Shown in pieces: positions 44,306 to 54,350 of a DNA stretch of 64,000 bases. Position 1 is the stretch's first letter. Every line of letters starts with the position of its first letter. The stretch is taken from positions 954,658 through 1,018,657 of the forward strand of contig JAKOGI010000108.1 of assembly GCA_029747015.1 (NCBI GenBank), written 5' to 3'. The position numbers and the translations under genes were made by a program. The stretch is from Carnegiea gigantea (Eukaryota > Streptophyta > Magnoliopsida > Caryophyllales > Cactaceae). The notes under the pieces are model-generated. The model did not search any database and had not been told where the DNA came from. It saw only the letters and a list, made by a program, of their open reading frames with translations.

Positions 44306-45886
44306 TGGGGGCTAGTAGGTGCGAGCAGGAGGTGGAGGCCTAGGCTGCTCAGCAGAGCTCAATTTCTTCTCTCACTTTTGCCCCTCCGTTCCTACAGAGT
44401 CAGAAACGAGAACTACCTCCTAGAGAAGCACCATTGGGTGCTCCTTTACCCCCGCTCCAATTGTGGAGATGGCATTGACATGATGGCGGGGGTTGACCTC
44501 GGGCTGGCCTGGAAGTTGCCCCTGAGGTCGGGACAAGTGGCTCACTTGCTGAGCGATCTGGGCAATCTGTATGTCCATCGTTTTCTGATGGGCGGCCATG
44601 GAATCGACCCTGAAGGTCAACAGGTTGATTGACTCTTTAAGAGCCTCATTGATCGTGGTCTGGGTCGCTATGAAGCGCTCCATAAGACTCTCTAGGTGAG
44701 ATGTAGGTTCAGGAGGTGGAGGGGGTGGAGTGTAGGGAGCTCGATTGTGGAAACCGGGTGGCCGGATGGAGTTCTGGGGGTGGGGGTTGGGATTTTTGTA
44801 GAGAGGATTCGTTTGGCTCTTCCAACGCTGATTGTAGGTGGTAGGATGGGGGTTATCTTAAGGAGGTGGGGTATAAGTGTGGTAGGAGTTGACGTGTTCA
44901 ATACTAGAGGGAGCATTGTAACACTCAATGGAAGTGTGGCCCTGTACACCACAGACCTCACAAACAGCATAAACCCCCATTGATGGTCCCGCAAATGTGG
45001 CTGATGGAGTAGCCACTTTCCCCAGTCGCTGTGCGAGGGCATCCACCCTACTAGCCAAATGCGTCACAGCGTCTACCTCATGTCGGCCACCACCTCTCTT
45101 AGGGGTGGTCTTCTCGCTTGCCCAGTGGTAATTGTTAGAAGCCATCTCTTCCAACAACGCCTTAGCCGCATCGATCGATTTACCCATTAGAGCTCCCCCG
45201 GCTGCGGCATCGACTGAAATTTTCACTAACCGCTCCAATCCATTGTGGAATGTCTGGATTAGGAGCCAGTCAGGAACTCCATGGTGGGGGCACTGCCGCT
45301 GGAGGTCCTTGAACCTCTCCCATGCTTCATAAAGTGACTCTCCATCTTCCTGGGCAAAGGATGTGATATCCGTCCTCAGCTTGGCAGTCTTACCAGGTGG
45401 GAAGTATTTGCTGAGGAACGCCCTGGAGAGAGTCTCCCAGGTGGTGAACGAGTTAAGCTCCTCGTTCTGCAGCCAGTCGTAAGCTCTGTCCCTCAATGAG
45501 AAAGGGAAAAGCCGCAGTCGAATAGCATCGGCGGACACCCCATTGAGTTTGATAGTATCACACTTCGCAAGGAATTTGCGAAGGTGCGTGTTAGGGTTGT
45601 CTGAGGGATATCTGCGGAACTGATCACGCTCCACGAAACAGATGAGTGCTGGGTTGAGCTCGAAATTGTTAGCCTCGATCGTCGGGCTAACAAGCGATGA
45701 GGTGATGCCAGATGCCTGCGGTAAGGCATAGTCCCGTAGCACGCTATTGTCTTCCTGGGCCATCACCGCTGCTTCTTGCTTCCTTCTTCTCGTTTCTCCG
45801 CTACGTCGGCGTGCGGCTGCCTCTATCTCAGGATCGAGGGGGATAAGGTGTTGATCACTCTGACTCCTCCTGCGCATACAAAGCAA
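44306..45886 (-). pseudogene. Gypsy gag (nucleocapsid precursor), one frameshift
   Basis: A 342-residue minus-strand frame (45886-44858) carries the Retrotrans_gag domain: DPNTHLRKF-like text, LRLFPFSLRDRAYDWL, FLSKYFPPGKTAKLR, and ESLYEAWERFKDLQRQCPHH. The CCHC knuckle CEVCGVQGHTSIEC follows near 44950. A frameshift or stop at 44858 moves the rest (about 44840-44420, coiled coil with HQKTMDIQIAQIAQQV) to another frame. The first part is uninterrupted, suggesting a recent insertion. Gag packages the element's RNA. Confidence 0.92.
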
Positions 45887-46016
45887 GCACTACCAGGGCA
45901 TAAACAGTTTCAAGCAGGAATGGGGAAGGGAGAAACAAGAAAGTGCAAAAGAATAGGGGAAAAAAAAAACCTAGTCTAGAGTATTCAAATCGATTCGAAT
46001 ATCGAAAGGCACAAGC

Positions 46017-46034
46017 TCCCCGGCAACGGCGCCA
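46017..46034 (-). other. Gypsy primer-binding site (tRNA-Asp)
   Basis: TGGCGCCGTTGCCGGGGA on the minus strand is the complement of the plant tRNA-Asp 3' end with CCA. It lies six bases after the 5' LTR. Confidence 0.92.
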
Positions 46035-46040
46035 AAAACT

Positions 46041-47420
46041 TATTATCGTTTTAATTACCGTAAGTGCACGGTGCTAGTTGTAGCTAGCAACGGCAAGTAC
46101 GGGTCGAATCCACAGGGAGCTTTGCTTTCGACTACCAGAACTAATTAGATCACTCAAGCTAGGCAATCACAGTTGTGAGTTGGGGACTGAACTAGGAGAA
46201 GCAATAGCAATTAAAAAGTGTAATAAACAACAGAATGGAAAACACCTAGGTTGGAACTAATAGCACGATTATGCTAGTGAATCAATTACTAACCCAATCA
46301 AACATTCCCGAGCATGCGTCACCAATGGATAGATTATCAATTAAGCCCATCTTCCCCCTCTCTCAAGGGTCGAAGACTAATCCTAGAACTATAGTCGCCT
46401 ATTTTCATGGGACTAAAAGTCAAAGGATTACAAGATTCACAATCTCGAATCCCAATTAGAATCTTAACTATTTTCATGTTAAAACCCTAATCGTCTACTA
46501 AGGCGCACTGGGCAAAGGTTTCGTCTCTCAATGCTCCCCTAAACTCCAATAAAAAGGATGAATGTTCTTTCGAGAATTTCATCGAGCATGTGGCGTGCAT
46601 AGTAGAATTCATAATCGCAAAACAAGGGGGAGCAGGTATTGGGTTAGTACAAGATTCAACTACACATATTCGGCATCAATCCCAACCTAAGTTGAAGGAT
46701 TTAGCCTACAATCATGTTTAACACAACAATCGCAATATTCAATCCAATAACCATGACAACTAAAACCTAAAATAATCAAGAACAAGAGGAAGGAGAATTG
46801 GAAGAGAACCTGGAAGTAATCGTATAAACTGAAGGCAGAATCAAACTCCAATCCAAAATTAAAATCCAAGAGCGTGAAGATTAAACTCTAAAACTAAACC
46901 TAAAATCACCTAAGGAAGAGTGCTTGAGAGAAAAAACTAAACATAAGACTCAGCCTCCCCCCAAAATAACCCCGAAGGCAAATTTAAGTTGCGTCGCGGA
47001 ACGAGGGTGGCACGGTCGTGCCCCGAGGCACGGCACCACCACGCCAAAGTTCTGGGAAACACCAAGAAGACCGGGCTTGCGGAACGGCCATGCCACGTGG
47101 CACGGTCGTGCCACTTGGCTGTCGGCTCGGCTTGGTCGGGTCTTCGTGGTTCGGCCCTGCCGCATGTGTTTGATTCCCCGGCACTTCCATGCGATGCTTT
47201 TTCACAGTTTTTCTCTTCTTCTTGGCACTCCTTTCTGCTAAATATTGTTCATCTTTCCGTTTCTTCAATAAAGTTCCTGAAAATATCGAAAGATGCTGTA
47301 TGAATAAAAAGTATGCAAAAGGAGGCCGATTTGACCATTCTTTAACACAATTAAACGTAAAAACGGGGGAGGAAATGGGTCAAATAGGGGCTAAAAATGG
47401 GATAAAATAGAGGTTCATCA
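46041..47420 (-). repeat. Gypsy 5' LTR
   Basis: This is the pair of 40025-41397. It keeps the 36 bp that the 3' LTR has lost, near GGGTCGAATCCACAGGGAGC. It holds a GC-rich block (47005-47125) with CACGTGGCACGG units, fewer than in the 3' LTR. Open frames in this block, on both strands, are not genes. Confidence 0.95.
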
Positions 47421-48300
47421 TATAATCACTACGATTAGATAATAATCTATTATGCATATACCTACGATGTGGAGGACCATTCATATTTTGCTCAAACAAC
47501 AATAGCCATATGAGCTATTGGCTAAGAATTAATTGTAATTTAAATAATAATCATTACATAAATTGTTCAATTATATATTACATATGGTTGCTTATAAATA
47601 TCTACAAATATACTTATATTCTTACGAATTACAAAAAACTAATAATTCATCCAATTGTGAGCAATTTATTCCACCAATATATCAAATTTCAACTTAAAAT
47701 TACCAAACCTAAGCCTATATTACATTGGGTAAAATCTTGAAACAAATTAGTGGAATAACTTCATACAAACATCGCATTACAACAAAATTATAAACTAAAG
47801 CATTTCATTCCAACAACATATCAAATTTTAACTTCACCTTACTAAACCTAAACCCTAAATTGCATTGAGTAAAATCTTGAAACAAATTAGAGTAAATAAC
47901 TTTATACAAACATCACATTTCAACAAAATTATAAACTAAAGGATTTCATTTAACCAACATATCAATTTTTAAGCTCAAATTACCAAACCTACACCCCAAA
48001 TTGTATTGAGGAAGATCTTCAAACAAATTAGAGTAATAACTTCACACAAATACCATATTTTAACATAAATATGAACTAACTATGAAATTCTAACGATATA
48101 ATACAAAAATTTGTAGAAATTAAAACTAATTTACTTGAAAAAATTTACCTCAAAATGGGAGAAACACCGGCTAGGGGCGGCGTAGCCAGCGGCTGGCGGC
48201 GTGGGGAGGCAGCGGTCGGCGGCAGGAGGGGTGGGCGACGGTGGCGGTAAGAGAACGGCGGCAGGTCGGCAACGCTCATGGCGGTGCTGCAGCAAATTGC

Positions 48301-48340
<40 letters not shown>

Positions 48341-48704
48341 GCGTTACGTTTCGAGTCTGCGAAACAACATATTTGAATTTTAAGTAGGTGGTGACGGAAG
48401 TTCCGTCGCCACCCCTTTTTAGAACCTGGGCAAATTTTTTTTTACTCACTAGTTTGAATTTTTTTACGGGCAATGGAATTTCCGTCGCCATATTGAAAAT
48501 TCAAATTTATTTTTTTGTATGGCGACGAATATTCCATCGCCAATGCTCAATACTAGCGACAAATTGACCTGTCTACCGCCAATTCCATCACTGACTGTAA
48601 CTTTTTTCTGCTATGATTTTTTCGTCGCCATTTCCATCGCTCTTTCTGTCGTTGAATTAGTCCGTCGCCAAATTCCGTCGTTATTTTGTGCTTTTGTAGT
48701 AGTG
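47421..48704 (-). repeat. CACTA right end: transposase first codons, leader and subterminal repeats
   Basis: Directly right of the gypsy element the minus strand reads YMHNRLLSNRSDY, the beginning of the TNP2 coding region that continues at 40024. Farther right are three imperfect AACATATCAAATTTC / ACAAATTAGAGTAA units (47680-48060), a GC-rich stretch (48165-48260), a (CT)n tract (48299-48340) and subterminal CCGTCGC/GGCGACGG motifs up to the CACTA end at 48704. No other gene is seen. Confidence 0.8.
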
Positions 48705-48707
48705 TAT

Positions 48708-49240
48708 GGTTTTGGAAAAGACAAGTATATCATCAATGTAAACTAAACAACAATGATTAAGGTCATTGACAATGTTATCCACTCTTCTCTGGGATATTTG
48801 GGGTGCATTTTTGAGACCAAATGACATTATTATCCACTCATAATGTCCTTATGGGGCACTAAATGCAGTTAAAGGAATACTTTCCTCATCCATTTTTATC
48901 TTCCAATAACCGCTCTTGCAATCCATTTTCGAGAACCAAGAGGCTCCTTGAATTTAGTTGAAAAGGATTGTTTTGTTAGGAATATAGTTACCATCAAAGA
49001 CAGTATTATCATTAAGCTTTTTGTAATTGATTACCATTCTTGTTTTTCCTCTTTTTTCTTCTGCATGATTTCTTACCATGAAAGCGGAACTGGTATGAGG
49101 ACTCTTGCTATTCTTGATTAATCCTTTATACAAAAGTTTTTTTATTTGTTTATCAAGTTCTTGAATATCCTGGTGTGTATACACCATTTGTTTAACTTGG
49201 ATAATAGTGTTAGGATTTAATAGAGTGATTTTAGCAAATG
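48708..49240 (-). pseudogene. Pararetroviral reverse transcriptase (left of CACTA, viral 5' side)
   Basis: The minus-strand frame shows HTSSAFMVRNHAEEKRGKTR, then MVINYKKLND, and, after a stop, WFSKMDCKSGYW-like and APQ-like blocks. The catalytic box YIDD lies at about 48730-48743, in VYIDDILVFSKT. The CACTA splits the frame a few codons after that box. Caulimoviral enzymes have this order. Confidence 0.9.
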
Positions 49241-49608
49241 TTTTATCTTTATACCAAAATTTAGTGGATTGTCAGAGTGGAGTTTTTTTACATAATTTTT
49301 CTTATTGTTTGACAATCTGCTCTTTAATAGATAATTCATTAATGAGATTGTTAGTGCTACTTCATGTTGTGTTGGCATTACCTTTTCACTACGTTGCTTG
49401 CGTGTAAACTCAATTTTCTGATGAGTGTAAGCCTTATGTATAACCATTAATTGTGAAAATTGTCTGGTTTACGTTATGGATTCATGGAGAATATAATCTT
49501 TGAAAATTATTTCCAATAATCATATCATGAAAGGGTTGATCAGTAGCTCATAGAACTGGTAGAATGCATTGAACTTCTCCTAATTCTATGGATAACCCTT
49601 CTACGGCT

Positions 49609-49836
49609 TCATTGACTTATAATTCTATTATCAGCTATCCTTACTTGTACAGGATTTTTAGCTCTTTTCCACATAAATGCATAAAATAATGTTCTCTTTC
49701 CAAAGCATACGGAACAACCACTATCTATGTAGGCACACAACTCATATTTATTATAGTTCTCTAAACATACTTTTATTAGAATATAGATGCTATTAGGGTT
49801 TATATTGGTAGCTCCGTAGCATATCTCCATAGTCAT
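49609..49836 (-). pseudogene. Pararetroviral aspartic protease
   Basis: The frame contains CAYIDSGCSVCFGKR, with DSG at the active site in place of the usual DTG/DSG triad, and KNPVQVRIADN farther on. It sits directly before the reverse transcriptase, as in Caulimoviridae polyproteins. From 49241 to 49608 the sequence is viral but frame-broken. Confidence 0.85.
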
Positions 49837-50735
49837 GTTTTGACTAATTCATCCTCATAAATTGGTTCACTAACAGTTCTTGTTTTGTACCTAATGACCT
49901 TTCTATCTAGACTCATAATTCGATCTACACTTGGTCTTGCAGATTCAAAACTCATTCTACTTATTTCACTAGTCATATTAATTGCGTCATCTTCTTTAAG
50001 CTCCTCTTTAACTGATGAAGATCCTTCTCCCCAATCTGATCTTGTACTCATGCTTCTTAATAATTGTGGTTTAGTGATGATTTTACCCTCCTCCTCAATT
50101 TTTATTGCATTTTTCTTATTGATCTTTGTGGGGTTGGCAAACCTAGATATCCATGAACGATTGATTTTAATGTCCTGAGGATTGGACTTAATCCTCTGGA
50201 TCTTTTGCATAAGGGTAGGACTTTCAAAATTTTCTACTTCTATCATAGCTACCTTAGTCTTTGGGTCGATTGTATTATCTAATTTGTAGATAATTTTTCA
50301 ATATATCCTTAAAGGATATCCTCCTCTTTTCATATCCATCCTAATTGTTTTAATGTTAAGCGATAGGAAGTTTTTAACAAATTCATCTTTTAGATTTACC
50401 TAATATCCTAGTCAGAAATTGAATCCCACTGACCCATTACATAAATTGGTCTTTATCCCTGTGATAATTTGATTATTAAATTTGGTATACCTAATATACA
50501 AGTAAAGCATAAAGATCAATATCTTCACCATAATATTGTAATGGAGTGATTTGAACTTGGACACTTCCGACATGGATATACCTACGCTTTCTATCTTTGT
50601 TATGCTTGAGGATATTTTTCCAATTAATGAGATTAACTTATCTAACGTCACACTCACAATCCTTTATCTCCAGATCTCCTTCCATCATTTCACATAAGTA
50701 TTTGCTCCTTAATTAAAAGATGGATTTTTTTTAGA
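49833..50735 (-). pseudogene. Pararetroviral movement-type region and linker
   Basis: The minus strand carries a GIKTNLCNGSVGFNF block (50420-50470) preceded by a YTKFNNQIIT stretch and followed, past a frameshift, by HIKT-like IKTIRMDMKRG and RIYKIIYKLDNT text. This matches the pattern of the 30K movement protein superfamily (ends of the core strands plus the conserved D/N-G-P-V-x-F region). The following 137-residue frame (49833-50246) is a basic, serine-rich linker. Movement proteins open plasmodesmata. The identification is by pattern, moderate confidence. Confidence 0.6.
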
Positions 50736-50940
50736 TCATTTTTTTTTTATTATGGGAAGAACCCAATCTTCTTTGACTTCCTCGTGATCATTATCTACTA
50801 CAAACTCTTCTCCTTGAAGATTACCAAGGCTGACCAAACTACTTTCCATCATATGACTTGTTTCTTCATAATCACTTTCTTCATATTCATTGTCCATTAT
50901 AATTTCAACAATCGCTTTGTTGTTGCTTAAGGCTAGGTCT
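50736..50940 (-). pseudogene. Acidic linker of the pararetroviral ORF1
   Basis: The minus-strand frame has DNEYEESDYEETSHMM and EEFVVDNDHEEVKED, an acidic segment between the zinc knuckle and movement-type regions. It is interrupted on its upstream side by the hAT-like element at 50941. Confidence 0.6.
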
Positions 50941-51273
50941 CTACTTGGCAAATGGGTCATTCGGTTCGGGTACGGGTCGAGTCAAGTTTGGGTCGGGTCA
51001 TGTTTGGGTTAAGTGACATTTCAGGTTGCTTCAGTTTGGATCGGGTATGATTCGGTTCGGGTCAATTTCGGATCAACCAATTTTTTGCGAAATACGCTCA
51101 TCATGCCAAAACATGCAACTTTGTAGACAATTTTAGATCAGGTATGGTTCAAGTCAAGTCAATTCGGGTTTCGGGTCCACTTTCAGGTGATCATATTTTA
51201 GATATCGTGTCGGGTATGGGTCCGGGTCGTTCAACTCGGGTTTCGGGCCTCGGGTCAATTTTGCCAAGTCTAG
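50941..51273. mobile_element. Small hAT-like element (MITE) in the pararetrovirus
   Basis: The insert is flanked by CTAGGTCT (50933-50940) and CTAGATCT (51274-51281), an 8 bp target duplication with one difference. Inverted ends are CTACTTGGCAAA and CTAGACTTGGCAAA. The interior consists largely of GGGTCGGGT/CGGGTTTCGGGTC repeats, a known feature of some plant hAT-derived elements. It has no coding capacity. Confidence 0.85.
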
Positions 51274-51281
51274 CTAGATCT

Positions 51282-52643
51282 AATGCCTCATCTTCACTAA
51301 GCCCAACATAATCTAGGCTTCCTAAGGTTTCAATAAGTTTGTTATTTTTCCTATTTTTGCATTCATTAGCATAATGCCCAACTTCTCTGCGTGCCAACAT
51401 TTGCAGTTGTTCTGTCTTGTAGGGCAATAAGTAGCTTTTCTAAAAAAATCTACGGCTTTTAGAGCTTGGTTTGTTATAATATTTTCTTCTATATTTCTTG
51501 CCTCTTTGCTTGTTAAAGCTCTTTTTCTTATACAATTTTATTTTCGTTCTTTTTTCAGGTTCTTTTTTCCATTAGTGAGGTGAATCCCAGCAAGTTAAGA
51601 ACTGTTTCTTAATCTTTTTTTGCTTTTGAAGATCAAGACACTGATCATTAACCCATTTTCTCAAATAAGAAATTCTTAAACCAAGGGTATCAACAACATC
51701 TATTTGTTCAAGCCATGCCATGTAATTTTCATTAATTATGGAATTTATTGGATATGACAATTTGTCATGAACATGCCAAGATTAGTTTCATTATACCCAA
51801 TTTCTGATATCTCATATCCCATAATTCTATATTGTTAATCTTTCTTTGCCATTCTCTTACTTTTTTCTCAAAATCAAGTTTCGCTTCGATGGATTCAGTT
51901 TCAATTTCTTTACACAAATTTCTGAACATATCAGTTAGTATTTCTATCATTCTTAATGTATTTTTTTCATCTTCAGTTAATGAATCATACCAGTCAGCTA
52001 TAGTGCCAAGAAAACTATGTTCGATATAGTTTAGAAAATTAGCAGCTGTCTAGGCAGTATTTAGGTTTAAGATACTATTCATTCCTCTTTTTCCGTGCTC
52101 AAATATTTCTTCTCTATCACAGGCTCCATCAATATTTAAGATATATCCTGTTTGGCTAATTGAGGTAAGGTCAATTTCTTCAAAAGTCATGGTTTTTCTT
52201 GGGATAAGCTCGAAGGAAAAATTACTTGCACGTCCTACTGGAATGTACCTAGGTCTTAAGAAATGAGTATTTCTTCTAGAAGGTTCACCAAATTCTTCAA
52301 GCTTTGGAACAATATTATTAATTAGATTAGTCTCTCTTTCATACAAGTTGATCTCTTCTCTAATCTCATTGATCTTGTCTTCAACAGTCATTTTATCATA
52401 TTTCTTATCCGGTTTTCTCTTAACTTCTTCTAATAGTAATATGTTGAGATCTTCTAATTTAATCAGATTCATCTGCTGATATATTTCTTCTTCTAGTTGG
52501 ACATTGTTGGTCTCTTCATTATCATCAGACAAAATGTCATGTTTATCACTAGTTGCGCCCATGATCTTGTTTAATTCTTCTGGATTTTGTTCTTTTTCGA
52601 ACATATTTTGTAGTTCGTCAAGAGTATATTGCTTATACTCCAT
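51282..52643 (-). pseudogene. Pararetroviral coat-protein region with zinc knuckle, frame-broken
   Basis: The minus strand opens with an acidic frame (52643-52050, 197 residues) that contains YIPVGRASNFSFELIPRK and GYILNIDGACDREE. Later frames contain IEILTDMFRNLCKEIETE, FEKKVREW and YLRKWVNDQCLDLQKQ. A strongly basic Lys/Arg stretch follows at about 51540-51450. A CCHC knuckle split by a frameshift is seen at 51350-51420 (CKCW then GHYANEC). Acidic start, central domain, basic stretch and CCHC is the layout of caulimoviral coat proteins. Confidence 0.85.
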
Positions 52644-53084
52644 CTTCTTCTTCCTTTTCTGCTTTTTTAGCTGATTTTTCAGCTGATTTTTCGTCTACTT
52701 CTTTTTGAATTTTTATTTCATGCAAAGGAAATTAACTCTTATTTTTTGGGTTTTGGAAAGGATATTTGTGTTGTAATGGAGTACTAATACTGGAAGTGAC
52801 TTTTTCGCTATGTCTAGAAGGGTGAATTATTGATATTTACTTTTTAAGCTCCTTGACTTCGGTCTTAATTTTAGCTAATTCTACTTTTAATTCTAAAACT
52901 ATATCAGTGATATAGTTTAATTGAGGTGCTATTGGAGAAAGGTCTTCTGGTGAGTAAACAATATATGAATAATTTGGTCCAAGGCAAGCAGGCGATGATT
53001 CTAGCATTAATCACAATTAATCACAATTAATTAGCTTAATTACTCATTAATTAGCTTAATTATCTTAATTATTTTTGGTCACGT

Positions 53085-53097
53085 GACTCTGATACCA
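53085..53097 (-). other. Pararetroviral primer-binding site (tRNA-iMet)
   Basis: The minus strand reads TGGTATCAGAGTC, matching the initiator methionine tRNA complement TGGTATCAGAGCC with one change. It lies about 440 bases before the coat-like region and about 220 bases after the end of the insert. The stretch 52644-53084 between it and the coat region is leader-like with no long frame. Confidence 0.9.
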
Positions 53098-53194
53098 GAT
53101 AAAAGAGGATAACGAATACTACTAGTGAGCAAAATATCACAAACACAAATTTACAAATATGAAAAGTTTTGGGCGTTTATGCAAATAAGGTGAA

Positions 53195-53315
53195 CAATGA
53201 ACAGGGTTCTTTCGGTTGGTTTTCTCAAAAGTCGAGGTATCCTGCAGTTATTTTTAAAAGCTAAGGGCTTTTTTGGTATTTATACAAAACATGAGGTACC
53301 TTTGTGTCTTTTATC
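53195..53315 (-). repeat. Right inverted arm of the pararetroviral insert
   Basis: In viral sense the insert starts GACACAAAGGTACC, then CATGTTTTGTATAAATACC, CCCTTAGCTTTTAAAAATAAC and GGATACCTCGACTTTTGAG. This is an inverted relative of 30595-30720. See the findings for the hairpin interpretation. Confidence 0.8.
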
Positions 53316-53327
53316 ATCCTAACATGC

Positions 53328-54350
53328 ATGCATTAACTTCATATTCTCATGAGCATAGCAAGGGATCAACATATAAGAGCATTAACGTAACAATTCTTAG
53401 CCTTAAAGAATAAATCAAGGTTATAGCAAAACAATAAAGTAATAGAATTATTCTCTTATAAAAATAAGCAATGTCATGTATGTAAATATTAGGGAGTATA
53501 ACATTATGGACAAATATGTATATTGAGATCATAGACAATTTATAATTTATGTACAAAGAAAATCACATGACATAATAGCATAAGATATATATGACATAAA
53601 AATAATCATGCTCAGCTTCTAAAGATAATTAAGCAAATTTGAATTTAAAAATTTGAAAATTCAAATTTCTCAAATAGGAAGTAAATCATGCAAAGATAAC
53701 ATTACCTTCCATTTGGCAAGAATTCAAATATTGATTTCTATTCATAGCCCTTGATTCAGTCACACCAAAAATTTCCGGTTTCTGCCTACAATTCAAGCCT
53801 TGAACTGTATTTTAGAGTCTTGAAATCTGGGCATTGGACTTATTACCTATTATTTCAACGTCCTTAGACCTTAAAACAGTTTCCATGGGTACTCCAACAT
53901 TTCTCAAACATCCAATTTTGTAACTTCATGTTTTATTCTCATGTGAATGCAAAATGCCCTGTAAAACAAACTTATGCCTTTCTCAAAATACTTTTAGAAA
54001 ATTCAGCTCTATAATTATAATTATTTGCCATAGTGCATGGCCTTGTTACTTTTGGTACCCAAATTTGTGTGCTACTAGGACCATTTCTTTTAATAGGATA
54101 TTGAGTTGAATATGTTATGTTTTGCAACAATAATTGTAAGTAATAGAAGTCTTACTTCTATAGTAAGTCGATCTAACAAAGAAGTTTTTATAACACTTCT
54201 TTTTAGTGAAGGGATTAAAACTGATTCATTCTTTGTGTGCCAAGAATTTTATTTAAATTCTCTTTTCCTTTTGAAAATTTTAAGACTATTTTTTCAAGAT
54301 CGGCACACTTGGAGTTCATCTTTTTCTTTCTCAAAGAGGGCAATTTTCTC
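53328..54350 (-). other. SIRE-like copia non-coding interior
   Basis: About 1 kb of AT-rich sequence with no conserved domain lies between the gag remnant and the pararetroviral insertion. In a complete SIRE element the pol region would be here. An open frame at 54106-54354 on the plus strand overlaps the end of gag in reverse and is not a gene. Confidence 0.65.

Larger units (their letters stand above)
40025..47420 (-). mobile_element. Ty3/gypsy (Tat/Athila-like) gag-protease element without polymerase
   Basis: LTRs lie at 40025-41397 (3' LTR) and 46041-47420 (5' LTR). On the minus strand both start TGATGAACC and end near GATAATA. After the 5' LTR comes TGGCGCCGTTGCCGGGGA (46017-46034), complementary to the tRNA-Asp 3' end. 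The gag and protease follow, then about 2 kb of non-coding sequence and a GCACGGGGGCA polypurine tract. No reverse transcriptase, RNase H or integrase is present. This fits the gag-only non-autonomous class called TR-GAG, with a protease added. It sits in the first coding exon of the CACTA transposase. I could not find a clear target duplication. Confidence 0.92.
33380..48704 (-). mobile_element. CACTA (En/Spm) transposon inserted in the pararetroviral polymerase
   Basis: The right end (48692-48704) reads CACTACTACAAAA on the minus strand, and the left end (33380) reads TACTACAAAAA on the plus strand, one base off the CACTA start. TAT flanks both ends (33377-33379 and 48705-48707), the 3 bp target duplication of the group. 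Both subterminal regions are packed with CCGTCGC/GCGACGGAA motifs. Inside are a TNP2-type transposase and a Transposase_24 type second gene. Length is 15.3 kb, of which 7.4 kb is a nested gypsy element. Confidence 0.93.
30595..53315 (-). mobile_element. Endogenous pararetrovirus (Caulimoviridae), near full length, with terminal inverted repeats
   Basis: On the minus strand the order is tRNA primer site, coat-like region, zinc knuckle, movement-type region, aspartic protease, reverse transcriptase, RNase H, a further ORF, and a TATA box with a polyadenylation signal. Removing the CACTA (33380-48704) and the hAT-like element leaves about 7.05 kb, close to the 7-8 kb of exogenous genomes. The flanks share ATCCTAACAYGC (30583-30594 and 53316-53327). 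The two ends are inverted copies of each other for at least 70 bp. Numerous stops and frameshifts make every gene inactive. Coat before movement region is the arrangement of cavemoviruses and solendoviruses. The genus is inference. Confidence 0.85.

Noticed and set aside
46017..46034. Fragment of a tRNA-Asp gene
   Set aside because: Only the 3' 18 bases match, with the non-encoded CCA complement included, and it sits beside an LTR, so it is a primer-binding site.
30595..53315. An LTR retrotransposon with paired LTRs
   Set aside because: The end repeats are inverted rather than direct, no integrase is seen, and the gene order with a movement-type region fits Caulimoviridae.
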